Assembly: GCF_001659605.2 (NCBI RefSeq)
Contig: NC_035161.2
Location: forward strand, 35,063,191 to 35,127,190
Direction: 5' to 3'
From: Manihot esculenta
Taxonomy: Eukaryota > Streptophyta > Magnoliopsida > Malpighiales > Euphorbiaceae
DNA length: 64,000 nucleotides
Shown here: positions 16,158-26,025 of the stretch, piece after piece
Numbering within the stretch: position 1 is the first letter of the stretch
Layout of the letters: each line of letters begins with the position of its first letter
Program-made: the position numbers and the translations under genes
Notes under the pieces: model-generated
Databases searched by the model: none
What the model saw: the letters and a program-made list of their open reading frames with translations, nothing else
Told to the model about the DNA's origin: nothing

Positions 16158-19051
16158 ATGGCTCACCAAGGTCTGCCTTCCATTGACCCTGCCGTTTTGG
16201 ACGATATTATCAGTCGTCTGTTGGATTTTAGGCAAACTAGAGCAGCCAAACACCAGCAGGTTCAGCTAACTGAGAATGAGATCCGCCAACTCTGTGATGT
16301 GTCTGCGGAAATCTTTCTTCAACAGCCCAATCTCCTCGAGCTCGAAGCCCCCATCAAGATCTGCGGTACTTGCTTTTATTTCCCTTTTTCACTCCTCAAT
16401 CTCTTGTTTCTTTTTATTGCTTCGTTGGGCGAGATAAGTGTTTAATTAGATAGAGTTGTGTTGTTGCGTATGACATAAAAACTGATACTTCTCTCGTTGT
16501 CGCCTTCAAGTTGGATTTCGATATTTCGCTAAACTTTGAGTATTTGTGGATTGGAAAAATGACTGCTTCTTGATTCAACAAGCTAGGGATCCATGGTGAA
16601 CTTATGGGGGAGGTTATCATTATTGTTCTTATTATTATGGGTCAATTAGCAATTATTGAGGGTAATATAAGGGAAATCCAAAACTTTATGTACACAATGG
16701 CAAATAATACAAGGAATGAAAATAGATGGGCCAAGTACTGGTGAGTAGATCCTAGGTTTTCTGGGTATTAATTCTGACTAATGCAATCGCAAGACTTGGT
16801 AAGTCTTGGACTGCAACTCACAAGTTGCTGGTTTTAACAGCAGCTTAATGCAAAAATGCCAAGGGCAAGACTGTAACTGCAGTTCCTTTTACAGGCCATG
16901 GCGCTTCTTTCATTTGCTATTATCTGTGATGTTCTATTAAGTTCCTATATAGAACTGATGACATGGTGAATATGAACTAGCTACTCTTCAGTTGTATACT
17001 GTTAATGTAATCTGGGGTGTCACTCAACGAGTTCACCAAACTAGCTCATCTGTGTTGTTAAATATGATTAGCATAATTTTATTTTTCAGTAGACTCCGAG
17101 CTCTCTTTTTTTTTCTTCCCAGTTATATTTTTTCTATAATTTCCCAAATATACATGTGTTTATGCTTTTTTTTTCCCCTGAAAATTTAGTTCTTGCAATC
17201 CATCATAATTATTCATAGATAAATCTCACATTTGGATTGGTCGGTCATCATCTTTCTGTATGGTACTATTAGCAATTTTTAGAGGTTTTTCTGATCATAT
17301 GAGGTGATTTTGAAGTGTTGAAACTGAAAATGATGGTTCAGAACTTTTTTTAAGTGGATAATATCTATTGTTAAGTGGCTTGTGCTAGTGTAGCCTTATA
17401 GAATTCTTTTTTGCTGTGGCTGTAATTCTTGTTCTTGGTGATCTCAGTTGTATCACTCTATCATGGCTATATTGTGAGTAAAGCTTATTTGTGTGGAAGT
17501 TGGCCTCTATTCTGGCAACAGAGTGAACATGGAAGCGGGAGGCATGGTATAAAAGTATAGTATATCTGCGAAGCGAATTGAGTTATACAAATTCTTAATT
17601 TTTTTTATTAAATCTCACAATTTACTCCCTGTTATTAGGCTGGCCGATCAACTACACTAGAACAATATATGTGATAGGATCCAGAACATAGTTTAAACTT
17701 GTCAAAACATTGTGTCTAGCATTATGCTACCTCTTAAATTGTCAAAACATTTTCCCATTGGTTTTGGAAGGGAGAACTATTCCAATGCATATCACCTTGA
17801 GGAATGGAGTCTCTGGAAATCATTCATGCTGCATTATATCCTTCATGTTGTTTGTTGTCAGAGTTCCCCTGTCAATATTGTAACTTGCCAACAGTCCCTG
17901 ATTTGGGGCTTAAAAGTGGTTTTACAATAAAAGTTTTAAGTTAGATATTAAAGTGCTTTATTTAGTTAAAATATTGCTGCTTCATGCGTTAGCTGTGACT
18001 TTCTTTTGCTGTTACATCTTCACCTAAATTGGAAAAATTGTTTACCTTCAGGTGTAATTTGAACAAATCATAATAGTTATGCCTAACTTGACTTTTTACT
18101 GCAATGCCCTTTTAATTTTGACATCTTACATATCTGAAGAGAACTCCTCATCACTGTTATTATTATTATTTTGTATTCTCGTCCTTCAAGTTGTGCTTTA
18201 ATAGTTATTTATCTTTTTAGTTATTTTTCTTTGGATTCAGGTGATATTCATGGGCAGTATTCTGATCTTTTGAGGCTTTTTGAATATGGGGGTTTTCCTC
18301 CCAGTGCTAATTATTTGTTCCTAGGCGATTATGTAGATCGTGGAAAGCAGAGTTTGGAAACAATATGCCTTTTGCTTGCCTATAAAATCAAGTACCCTGA
18401 GAACTTCTTTCTTTTGAGGGGAAATCATGAATCTGCATCTATTAATCGAATTTATGGATTTTATGATGAATGTAAACGCCGATTCAATGTGAAACTTTGG
18501 AGAACCTTTACGGATTGTTTTAACTGTCTACCTGTTGCTGCTCTTATAGATGACAAAATATTGTGCATGCATGGAGGGCTTTCCCCTGATTTAACAAATT
18601 TGGATCAAATTAGAAATTTACCCCGTCCAACTGATATTCCAGAATCTGGGTTGCTTTGTGATTTACTTTGGTCTGATCCTAGTAGAGATGTTAAAGGCTG
18701 GGCAATGAATGACCGAGGGGTCTCATACACTTTCGGATCAGATAAAGTGTCAGAATTCTTAATTAATAATGATATGGATCTTGTTTGTCGTGCCCATCAG
18801 GTAGGTTAACCTTGCACCTGTTGTCACTCTTTTAGCTCAATCAGTTTATGAGGATGCCCCTTTTCTTTCTTTTTCAGGTTGTCGAGGATGGATATGAATT
18901 CTTTGCGGACAGGCAGCTTGTTACAATTTTTTCTGCTCCCAACTATTGTGGTGAATTTGATAATGCTGGTGCAATGATGAGTGTTGATGAAACCTTAATG
19001 TGCTCTTTCCAAATACTTAAGCCTGCAGATAGAAAGTCCAAATTCCAGTGA
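16158..19051 (+). CDS. TOPP: Type-one protein phosphatase catalytic subunit (TOPP/PP1)
   Basis: Metal-dependent Ser/Thr phosphatase catalytic subunit of the PPP family, acting with regulatory subunits in nucleus and cytoplasm. Exons 16158-16365, 18241-18800 and 18878-19051 give 313 residues, normal for TOPPs. Signature blocks are complete: GDIHGQ (70-75), GDYVDRG (98-104), GNHE (130-133), HGG in the middle of exon 2, and [11 protein letters not shown] near the C terminus. The start is the first ATG ([11 protein letters not shown]), preceded by a pyrimidine-rich leader. Intron 1 is long (about 1.9 kb) and splits the GDIHGQ glycine codon. Looks intact. Which TOPP paralogue it matches cannot be settled by eye. 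Confidence 0.94.
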
Positions 19052-21137
19052 AAAGGACGTGTGCTATCTTGATTCCTGCATACTATTGCTAACGTAAGGG
19101 TAATAAATTTTTTTGCATTTTTCCTGCCATTTAAAGGGTTTGCAGTTTTTCTTATTAAGGTCCATCATAATTTCAATGACAAAAGATGCATTAGTTGGTT
19201 CATGTGGTAATGCACATCCTAGTGTGTATGGATCTTTTCCTATTTTTATTTTTTGAACTGATCTTAATGTGTAGATCAGGGATAAGCTATAGTAATTTTT
19301 TTTTTGTGGGGTTCTCAGTCTCTCTCTCAGGTTCAGCAACATATATATTTTTCACACCTTGTTTGGGAACTTTTTTGGAGGGAAAGAAAAATAAGAGAGG
19401 AAAATAGAAATGCTAGAAAAGACATCTTCCTCCCCTTGCTTGGATATTCGGGAGGAAAATTGCCTTTTTTAAACGGTGAAATATCCATTTTGTCCTTCTA
19501 CTCGTAATTAAAATAAGTAGTTACAGGTATATAATTGTCATTTCATTTATTTTTCCATCCGCTTTCTCTTCAAATTAGAGAGAGTGAATAATAACATTTT
19601 TTATAATATTTGTCACCTATTATTTTCTTTTCCTCTCTATTTCCGTTCAATCCAAAGATAGAAGAGGAAAATATTTTAATTTTCTTCTAAATTTTCCACT
19701 TTCTTATTCCAAACAGTCTTAATGACTAGAGGATGATTTATGCCTTCGTGGTTCTGTGGAAGTCTGTATTTAGGAAAGCTACTCTGTGCTGACATACCAT
19801 TAGGTTTCTACTTCGTTCATCTTTGTCAAAATGATCATTTGATTTGTTCACTCTAACTTTCCTTTATTCACGTTTGTAATCTATTCTAATTAGCCATTTT
19901 GTTTGCTAATCTGTTAACTACATCCTTGCAGAACTTAATTATCCCACATGTGATTTGAGAAACATTTGAAGATTGATATTATAACCTCAGAACTCCAAAC
20001 TTGAGGTGGTGTGCAAATAGCAGGTCGTTTCTTACGTTGAGGGATGAGGGTAGGAGTCTATTGATAGTTTTTGGAGGAACACTCTATTTCCTTCGGTATG
20101 GAGGTATCCCCTTTTAGTGCAAGGGCACAGGCCATAAGTTTATCCACTTCAATATTTTTATTTCACAAAAATTGTGATGCTCGTGTAAATACATTTTTTT
20201 GCTGTAAATGATTGCATTAGTACGCTACTGAGATTGCCCTTTCATGAGATTTTCCTTTTAGTGGATGAAGTTTGTGCTGGATCATATGGATCAGGTACAA
20301 GTCAACTTTCTATTGGCAGTCCAAGACTCGAACGAGACTTGCCTGAATAAAAACTCAGCTCGTCAGCGTTTGTTTTCTCCTTAATTTATTGCTTGAAAGA
20401 ATTTTAATAAATAAACTTGAAATATTTAAAACTCGATTGAATTTATTTCCACCAATCATATATAATTTTGAAATATCTTTTATTTTTAAGTGAAAAATGA
20501 ATTACTTTGTTAAAAATATTTTTTAAAAAAAAATATTTCCACGGAAATTTATTTGTCATATAAAGCTGTGTTCCTGAAATAAATTGACCCTTGTACTTTT
20601 TTATTTAGTTTTTATCCAATGAGTATGAATCATGTAACAATGGAAAAAGTTATTATCGTTAGATTAGATTTTATATAATTTATCTTTTTTAATTAATTTA
20701 TTGTAAACTATTCACTGTATTTGCAGTTTTGAATTGTAAGTTTTTTTCTTATAAAAAAAAAAGATATTGATAAACCTGAGAGCATAAAAAGTTTATAGCT
20801 AGTCTGACAGTTCACCGTCAATATAAATAAAATGACAAAATGAGCAAGGCCTTTTTGTTCAAAGATTAAAAAATTCATTAAATCCAATTAATTCAGACCT
20901 ATAGGAATAGGAGGTTTAAAGGTTCTTTTGTTTTTCGTAAATAAATTACCAAATAATAATAATTATTTATTATAAATATAATCTCATAAATATAACTATT
21001 TATTTTTTTATTAAATTAATTACACCAGAACAGTTGCGGCGCTGTTAATCAGAAATCTTAGTCACCGGCTGTTGGTATGAAAGGCAATAACCTCATACCT
21101 CGCCTAGAATATAATTTCGACAAAATATAAAAAACTT
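19052..21137. other. PP1 3' UTR and intergenic DNA
   Basis: 3' UTR followed by AT-rich spacer. It contains a possible MITE at 19359-19716. No protein-coding signal seen. Confidence 0.5.
19359..19716. mobile_element. Possible MITE-like insertion
   Basis: The left end begins TTGTTTGGGAA and the right end finishes TTCCAAACAG, so the ends are imperfect inverted repeats. The purine-rich left arm (GAGAGGAAAATAGAAA) mirrors a pyrimidine-rich right arm (TTTTCCTCTCTATTTCC). About 358 bp, non-coding. I did not find a convincing target-site duplication, so this is tentative. Confidence 0.35.
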
Positions 21138-21209
21138 GTTGCTGCCCAGGATCGAACTGGGGACCTTCAGTGTGTAAGACTGACGTGATAACCACTACAC
21201 CACAGCAAC
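21138..21209 (-). tRNA. tRNA-Val (anticodon UAC)
   Basis: 72-nt cloverleaf on the minus strand. Acceptor GTTGCTG pairs with CAGCAAC. The D arm contains the A box TGGTGTAGTGG. The anticodon stem TCAGT/ACTGA closes the 7-nt loop CTTACAC, giving anticodon TAC. The T arm contains GGTTCGATCC-type B box (here AGTTCGATCC). No intron. Confidence 0.93.
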
Positions 21210-21250
21210 TGCTTGTTCGTGATGTTGCCTCTTCAAAAATCTAGATTTAT

Positions 21251-22146
21251 CGGTACTTCGGCCTCCGCGATAATCCGTCTCCAAGCTCATGAAAGATGTC
21301 GAAGGCACTTGCAGGTTATTGTTGTTATTTCTGTTTTCTGTTCTACTGCTTTCAATTTCCTTCATATATACCACTTCTTTTTATCAATATGATATGGAAC
21401 TCATATCTTCAATTTTGTTGGATTTCAAGAAAAATTCAGTTCAGCCATTTTTGGAATTGAAGAGAATGGTTTCTTAATTATGATTCCGTTGAGAAAAATA
21501 TTTGGCTTCGTAGCATTTTTCCTTTGCTTGGCACCGGCTAAACGCTCTACTTCTCATTCAAGACTCAAACGTTTCTTTTTCCTTTTCTTTTCCTTCAATG
21601 GTTTGATGTTATGTGATTATGTATTATATGGGTTTAAACGAGGACTACATTTTTGTGGAAACCGAGAAGGAATTAAAGTGATGATGCTACTAACTGTTAT
21701 GTGAACATTATTTTAAAAAATCAATCCACTGAAATTGAGTTTCTGAAAAAGTTGATGAACCGTTAGTTCTTCAATTGACGATGAATAAATTTGTGTTAAC
21801 CTTCAAATTGTCGCAGTGGTCGACATGGGTTTGTGGTGGCAATAACTGGCGTAGAGAACATTGGAAAAGGGTTGATTCGAGATAGAACAGGATTTGTGAC
21901 ATTCCCAGTGAAGTACCAGTGTGTTGTGTTCAGACCGTTCAAAGGAAAGATTTTGCAGGCGGTTGTTACAATGGTAAACAAGGAATTATGCTTCTCTCTT
22001 AGACAATTACCTATCAAGCTCTTAATAACATTATGAAATTGTAATTGCAGATGTCTCAAGTATGGTCAATGAGTAACTTTTCAGAATTTTGGCAGATGGG
22101 ATTTTTTGCTGAAGCTGGACCGGTTCAAATTTTTGTTTCAAACCAT
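21251..22146 (+). pseudogene. Relic of RNA polymerase II subunit RPB7
   Basis: Truncated, intron-containing remnant of the RPB7 gene, whose product forms the Rpb4/7 stalk. Seen: RYFG and RDN pieces of the N-terminal domain with an in-frame loss and a one-base frameshift before MKDVEGTC; a normal-looking intron 21315-21816; then the intact stretch SGRHGFVVAITGVENIGKG to AVVTMVNK. The next donor reads AAG|GA instead of AAG|GT. After the acceptor at about 22096, MGFFAEAGPVQIFVSNH ends at 22146 before GTAAGT. The first about 15 codons and the last about 65 codons of the family protein are not found nearby. Retained introns mean it is a decayed gene rather than a retrocopy. Confidence 0.85.
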
Positions 22147-22785
22147 GTAAGTATTGAAATTTACTTCATTGATTCTCTTAGTTGCTGTATTTTCAAAACA
22201 CAAAAATTAGTTGCTATATTTCAATTTGATCAAATTAAAGGTTATTTCATCTAATTTTTTATAAGTATAGGAGAAATAATAATATTATTAAGTTTAATAT
22301 AGATAACGAAGAATTTAAATTAATAAAAGTAAATTATATTATTAAGTTTAATCAAATAAATAACTAAAAATTTCTTGAAATTTTATAAAACAATAGGTAT
22401 ATATATTTTCATAGAAATATTTTGATCATCCTTTAGATTTTTCTTAGAAAGGTAGCGTGAAACGGGAGCAATATAGAAAAAGCAGTGAGTATGGGATCAA
22501 TTTTGTAAGTTTAAATAAAATTTGAGAGGCAATTTGTAAAATATAAATATTAATTTAAAATCGATTTAGGTTTAATAAAACATACTAATAAAAACAATGT
22601 GATGCGATTAAAATGTCTTTAACCTATCTGGGTAGTCGCATGAAGTCCCAAAGCCATTATCATTGGCCTGAAATCTGTCGAGTAGTGAATAAAATCATCT
22701 AACCAAAGTAGAAATCTTCTCTGATACAGCGAGACTCTGTGTCTCATTCTTTGAAGCGGACGCCCATAATTTATCTTTCTTCTCA
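22147..22785. other. Spacer and upstream region of the PPR gene
   Basis: AT-rich sequence after the RPB7 relic. The last about 100 bases are probably the leader of the PPR gene. The missing 3' exons of RPB7 are not recognisable here. Confidence 0.5.
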
Positions 22786-24759
22786 ATGTGGGCTTTTCAC
22801 TCTCCTCAAATCACCCAATCACCTTCCCCCCATGCCACTCACTTGCCTCGTCCCTCTCCTAAATCACCGATCTGCTTTGTGAACTTAAACCCGGCAGCCG
22901 CCGTAACCGCTGCGACCTCCACATCCAATAATAACGAGCTAATACAATCTCTGTGTAAGCAAGGCAACCTAAAACAAGCACTTAAGCTCCTCTCTCACGA
23001 GCCCCAACCGACCCAGCATACTTATGAGCTTCTAATTCTCTCTTGCACCCACCAAAACTCTCTCCTTGATGCTCAATTGGTTCATCGCCACCTCCTTGCA
23101 AATGGGTTTGATCAAGATACTTTCTTGGCCACCAAACTCATTAATATGTATTCCTTTTTTGGGTCATTACGTGATGCGCGCAAGGTGTTTGACAAAACTC
23201 AAAAGAGAACAATTTATGTTTATAATGCGCTCTTTCGAGCGCTTACTTTGGGGGGTCATGGAGAGGAAGTGCTGAGCTTGTATCGCAGGATGAATTCTCT
23301 TGGTATTCCCTCAGATAGATTCACGTTCACTTACGTGCTTAAAGCTTGTGTTGCATCGGATTGTCTGATATCACTGCTAAAGAAGGGAAAGGAGATTCAT
23401 GCACAAATTTTGCGACGTGGGTATGAGGCACATGTTCATATTACAACAACTTTGGTTGACATGTATGCAAGGTTTGGTTGTGTATCCTATGCTAGTTTGG
23501 TTTTTAATGAAATGCCAGTGAAAAATGTGGTTTCTTGGAGTGCTATGATTGCTTGTTATGCAAAGAATGGGAGACCTTTCGAGGCATTGGAGCTTTTTGG
23601 AGAAATGATGCTTGAGAACCAGGATCTGTGTCCTAATTCTGTGACAATGGTTAGTGTGCTTCAAGCTTGTGCTGCTCTTGCAGCTTTGGAACAAGGGAGG
23701 TTGATACATGGGTATATTCTTAGGAGGGGACTCGATAATATCTTACCAGTTATTAGTGCCCTTGTTACTATGTATGCAAGGTGTGGTAAGCTTGAATTGG
23801 GGCAACGGGTGTTTGATCAGATGGATAAGAGAGATGTTGTTTCCTGGAATTCACTGATTTCAAGTTATGGGGTTCATGGATTTGGAAAGAAAGCTATCCA
23901 AATTTTTGATGAAATGATCCGTCAAGGTGTATTGCCAAGTCCCATATCGTTTGTTAGTGTTTTGGGAGCTTGCAGCCATGCAGGACTCGTTGAGGAGGGG
24001 AAGATTTTGTTCCAGTCAATGCATAAAAAGTATGGGATATACCCTAGCGTGGAGCATTATGCTTGTATGGTGGACCTCCTTGGGCGAGCTAATAGGTTAG
24101 AGGAAGCAGCTAAAATTATTCAGGACATGCGACTTGAACCAGGGCCTAAAGTTTGGGGTTCTCTCCTTGGATCCTGTAGAATTCATTGTAATGTTGAACT
24201 TGCAGAGTGGGCAAGTGCGAGGCTTTTTGAGCTTGAGCCTACGAATGCTGGGAATTATGTTCTTCTTGCTGACATTTATGCAGAAGCTGGTATGTGGGAT
24301 GGGGTAAAAAGAGTGAAGAAGCTGCTTGGAGCTCGAGGACTACAAAAAGTACCCGGTCGCAGTTGGATAGAAGCTAAAAGAAAAATCTTCTCATTTGTGT
24401 CCGTTGATGAGTTTAACCCACAGATTGAGCAGCTCCATGCTTTGTTGGTGAAACTATCAACTGAGATGAAGGAGAAAGGCTACGTGCCACAAACCAAAGT
24501 TGTGCTCTATGACCTTGATGCTGAGGAAAAGGAGCGAATTATATTAGGCCACAGTGAAAAGCTAGCTGTTGCCTTCGGGCTTATCAATACAAGTCATGGA
24601 GAGCCAATTCGGATCACCAAAAATTTAAGATTATGTGAAGATTGCCATTCTTTTACAAAGTTCATTTCCAAGTTCACAAATAAGGAGATTCTGGTGAGAG
24701 ATGTGAATCGTTTTCACCATTTCCGAGATGGAGTTTGCTCATGTGGGGATTATTGGTGA
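22786..24759 (+). CDS. CRR2: PPR protein, PLS-DYW subclass, CRR2-like
   Basis: Plastid RNA-processing factor. The Arabidopsis orthologue is needed for intergenic cleavage between rps7 and ndhB, and so for the NDH complex. Single exon, 657 residues, the length I recall for Arabidopsis CRR2. Seen: Ser/Pro-rich N terminus consistent with a transit peptide (about 1-45); a run of P, L and S PPR repeats (for example VVSWSAMIACYAKNGRPFEAL and VVSWNSLISSYGVHG); an E region from about residue 470; and a complete DYW domain with the deaminase-like HSE near residue 588, the CEDCH metal ligands and a terminal DYW. No stop or frameshift. The orthology claim rests on recalled similarity and is supported by the gene neighbourhood. 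Confidence 0.88.
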   Translation: MWAFHSPQITQSPSPHATHLPRPSPKSPICFVNLNPAAAVTAATSTSNNNELIQSLCKQGNLKQALKLLSHEPQPTQHTYELLILSCTHQNSLLDAQLVHRHLLANGFDQDTFLATKLINMYSFFGSLRDARKVFDKTQKRTIYVYNALFRALTLGGHGEEVLSLYRRMNSLGIPSDRFTFTYVLKACVASDCLISLLKKGKEIHAQILRRGYEAHVHITTTLVDMYARFGCVSYASLVFNEMPVKNVVSWSAMIACYAKNGRPFEALELFGEMMLENQDLCPNSVTMVSVLQACAALAALEQGRLIHGYILRRGLDNILPVISALVTMYARCGKLELGQRVFDQMDKRDVVSWNSLISSYGVHGFGKKAIQIFDEMIRQGVLPSPISFVSVLGACSHAGLVEEGKILFQSMHKKYGIYPSVEHYACMVDLLGRANRLEEAAKIIQDMRLEPGPKVWGSLLGSCRIHCNVELAEWASARLFELEPTNAGNYVLLADIYAEAGMWDGVKRVKKLLGARGLQKVPGRSWIEAKRKIFSFVSVDEFNPQIEQLHALLVKLSTEMKEKGYVPQTKVVLYDLDAEEKERIILGHSEKLAVAFGLINTSHGEPIRITKNLRLCEDCHSFTKFISKFTNKEILVRDVNRFHHFRDGVCSCGDYW

Positions 24760-26025
24760 TTATATGCAATAATAATTTTTATTTTTAATTATTTTCTTCT
24801 AATAATAATAGGTGAGAATTTTCATAGGAAGAGAGAGAGAGACAGAGACAGAGAGATGTACAGTAGCAAATACCATGTTCTCTAGAGAAGTTACATTTTT
24901 TTCAACAGAAGCTTTTGTTCAACCTTCCAACTTTGTCTTAAACAACTTTCAAGTGCTTCTTGATATGTCAGTTCCAATGACTTGGAAGTACACGTTCACT
25001 CAAGTAATTGTAATTCTTCACAAAAGTATACTGGTGTATATGCTTGTTATCCAATTCACTTCCATAAAAGAAATGGGGAAAACTCGTTTCTCTTGTGGAG
25101 AATTGTAGGTGGAATTAGGCTACACAGTTTGAGCAGGGTGTTAGTTACTGGGATTATGCATTTTTGAAGCAGAATTCAGCAACATCATCAAAGTGATGCG
25201 AACTGAATCCTAAAGGTCGACCACAAGGTAAACGCACATGTTTGTAATATGCTCACCTTTTGTTTGAAGACATTCCATCCCAGATAACAAAATTCCTGAA
25301 TGATTTAGGGAATATTTGCGAAAATGATGTTGAACAATACAGAGAGCTCCTAAATCGATTTCTCATATTGGCAGCTTCTTCAAATACAAGGCGGGCTTTG
25401 GGTTGAGATAAGCCCAAACCTGTCTGTTCTTGTCAAATTGTTATAGGTCATATAAAGGACATTAAATAGATTCAATGTATTATGATAAAACAACATTTAC
25501 TTTAAAAATACTGAATAATCTTTCTTATATGAGTAGAAGTCTTAAGCCTAATAAATTAAAATCTTAAGTAGATCAACCAAAAAAAAGGTTAAGGAAGGGA
25601 TCATCTTGGTGCACTCTAATTTATTTTCGTTTATTATAACAACAAATATGCTTGCAAAAATCTATAAAGAAATAAATTCTGTTAATAGATTTTCTTGAGG
25701 GAAAAAAGGAACGAATAGTATGCGAGATGAACGGTCCAGATAATCTTCCATGAGTGAGTCCTACTGGGAATATTTGTAGACAACACAGCATTAGATTGGG
25801 ACATGACCATACGGTCGCTTTGGTCAGGTCAAGGCGTAGAAAGCAGTAGCAGTTATTCTTCGTCTATGCCTTTTTCACTGCAAAAACCCTAAACCCTTCT
25901 CTCTCTCTCTCTCTCTAAGTCTCTATCCCCCCAATCCTAAACCCTAAATTTAGCAAGCATGCTAAACTCTTCCCTCCACTAACCAAAAGGTTCAAATCCT
26001 ATTACCTGGCTCTCTCTTTCTCTCA
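24760..26025. other. Intergenic region and thymidine kinase promoter
   Basis: PPR-gene 3' flank, then non-coding DNA. The last 150 bases hold two telo-box motifs, a CT repeat (about 25899-25916) and the thymidine kinase leader. Confidence 0.55.
25884..25947 (+). promoter_or_regulatory. Two telo-boxes (AAACCCTAA) upstream of thymidine kinase
   Basis: Exact AAACCCTAA at 25884-25892 and 25939-25947, with a (CT)n tract between them, 80-140 bp before the start codon. In plants telo-boxes near transcription starts are common in genes of dividing cells (ribosomal proteins, PCNA-type replication genes). This placement fits a gene for dTTP supply. Confidence 0.6.

Noticed and set aside
19195..19507. 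Plus-strand ORFs downstream of PP1
   Set aside because: They lie in 3' UTR and MITE-like sequence and have low-complexity content.
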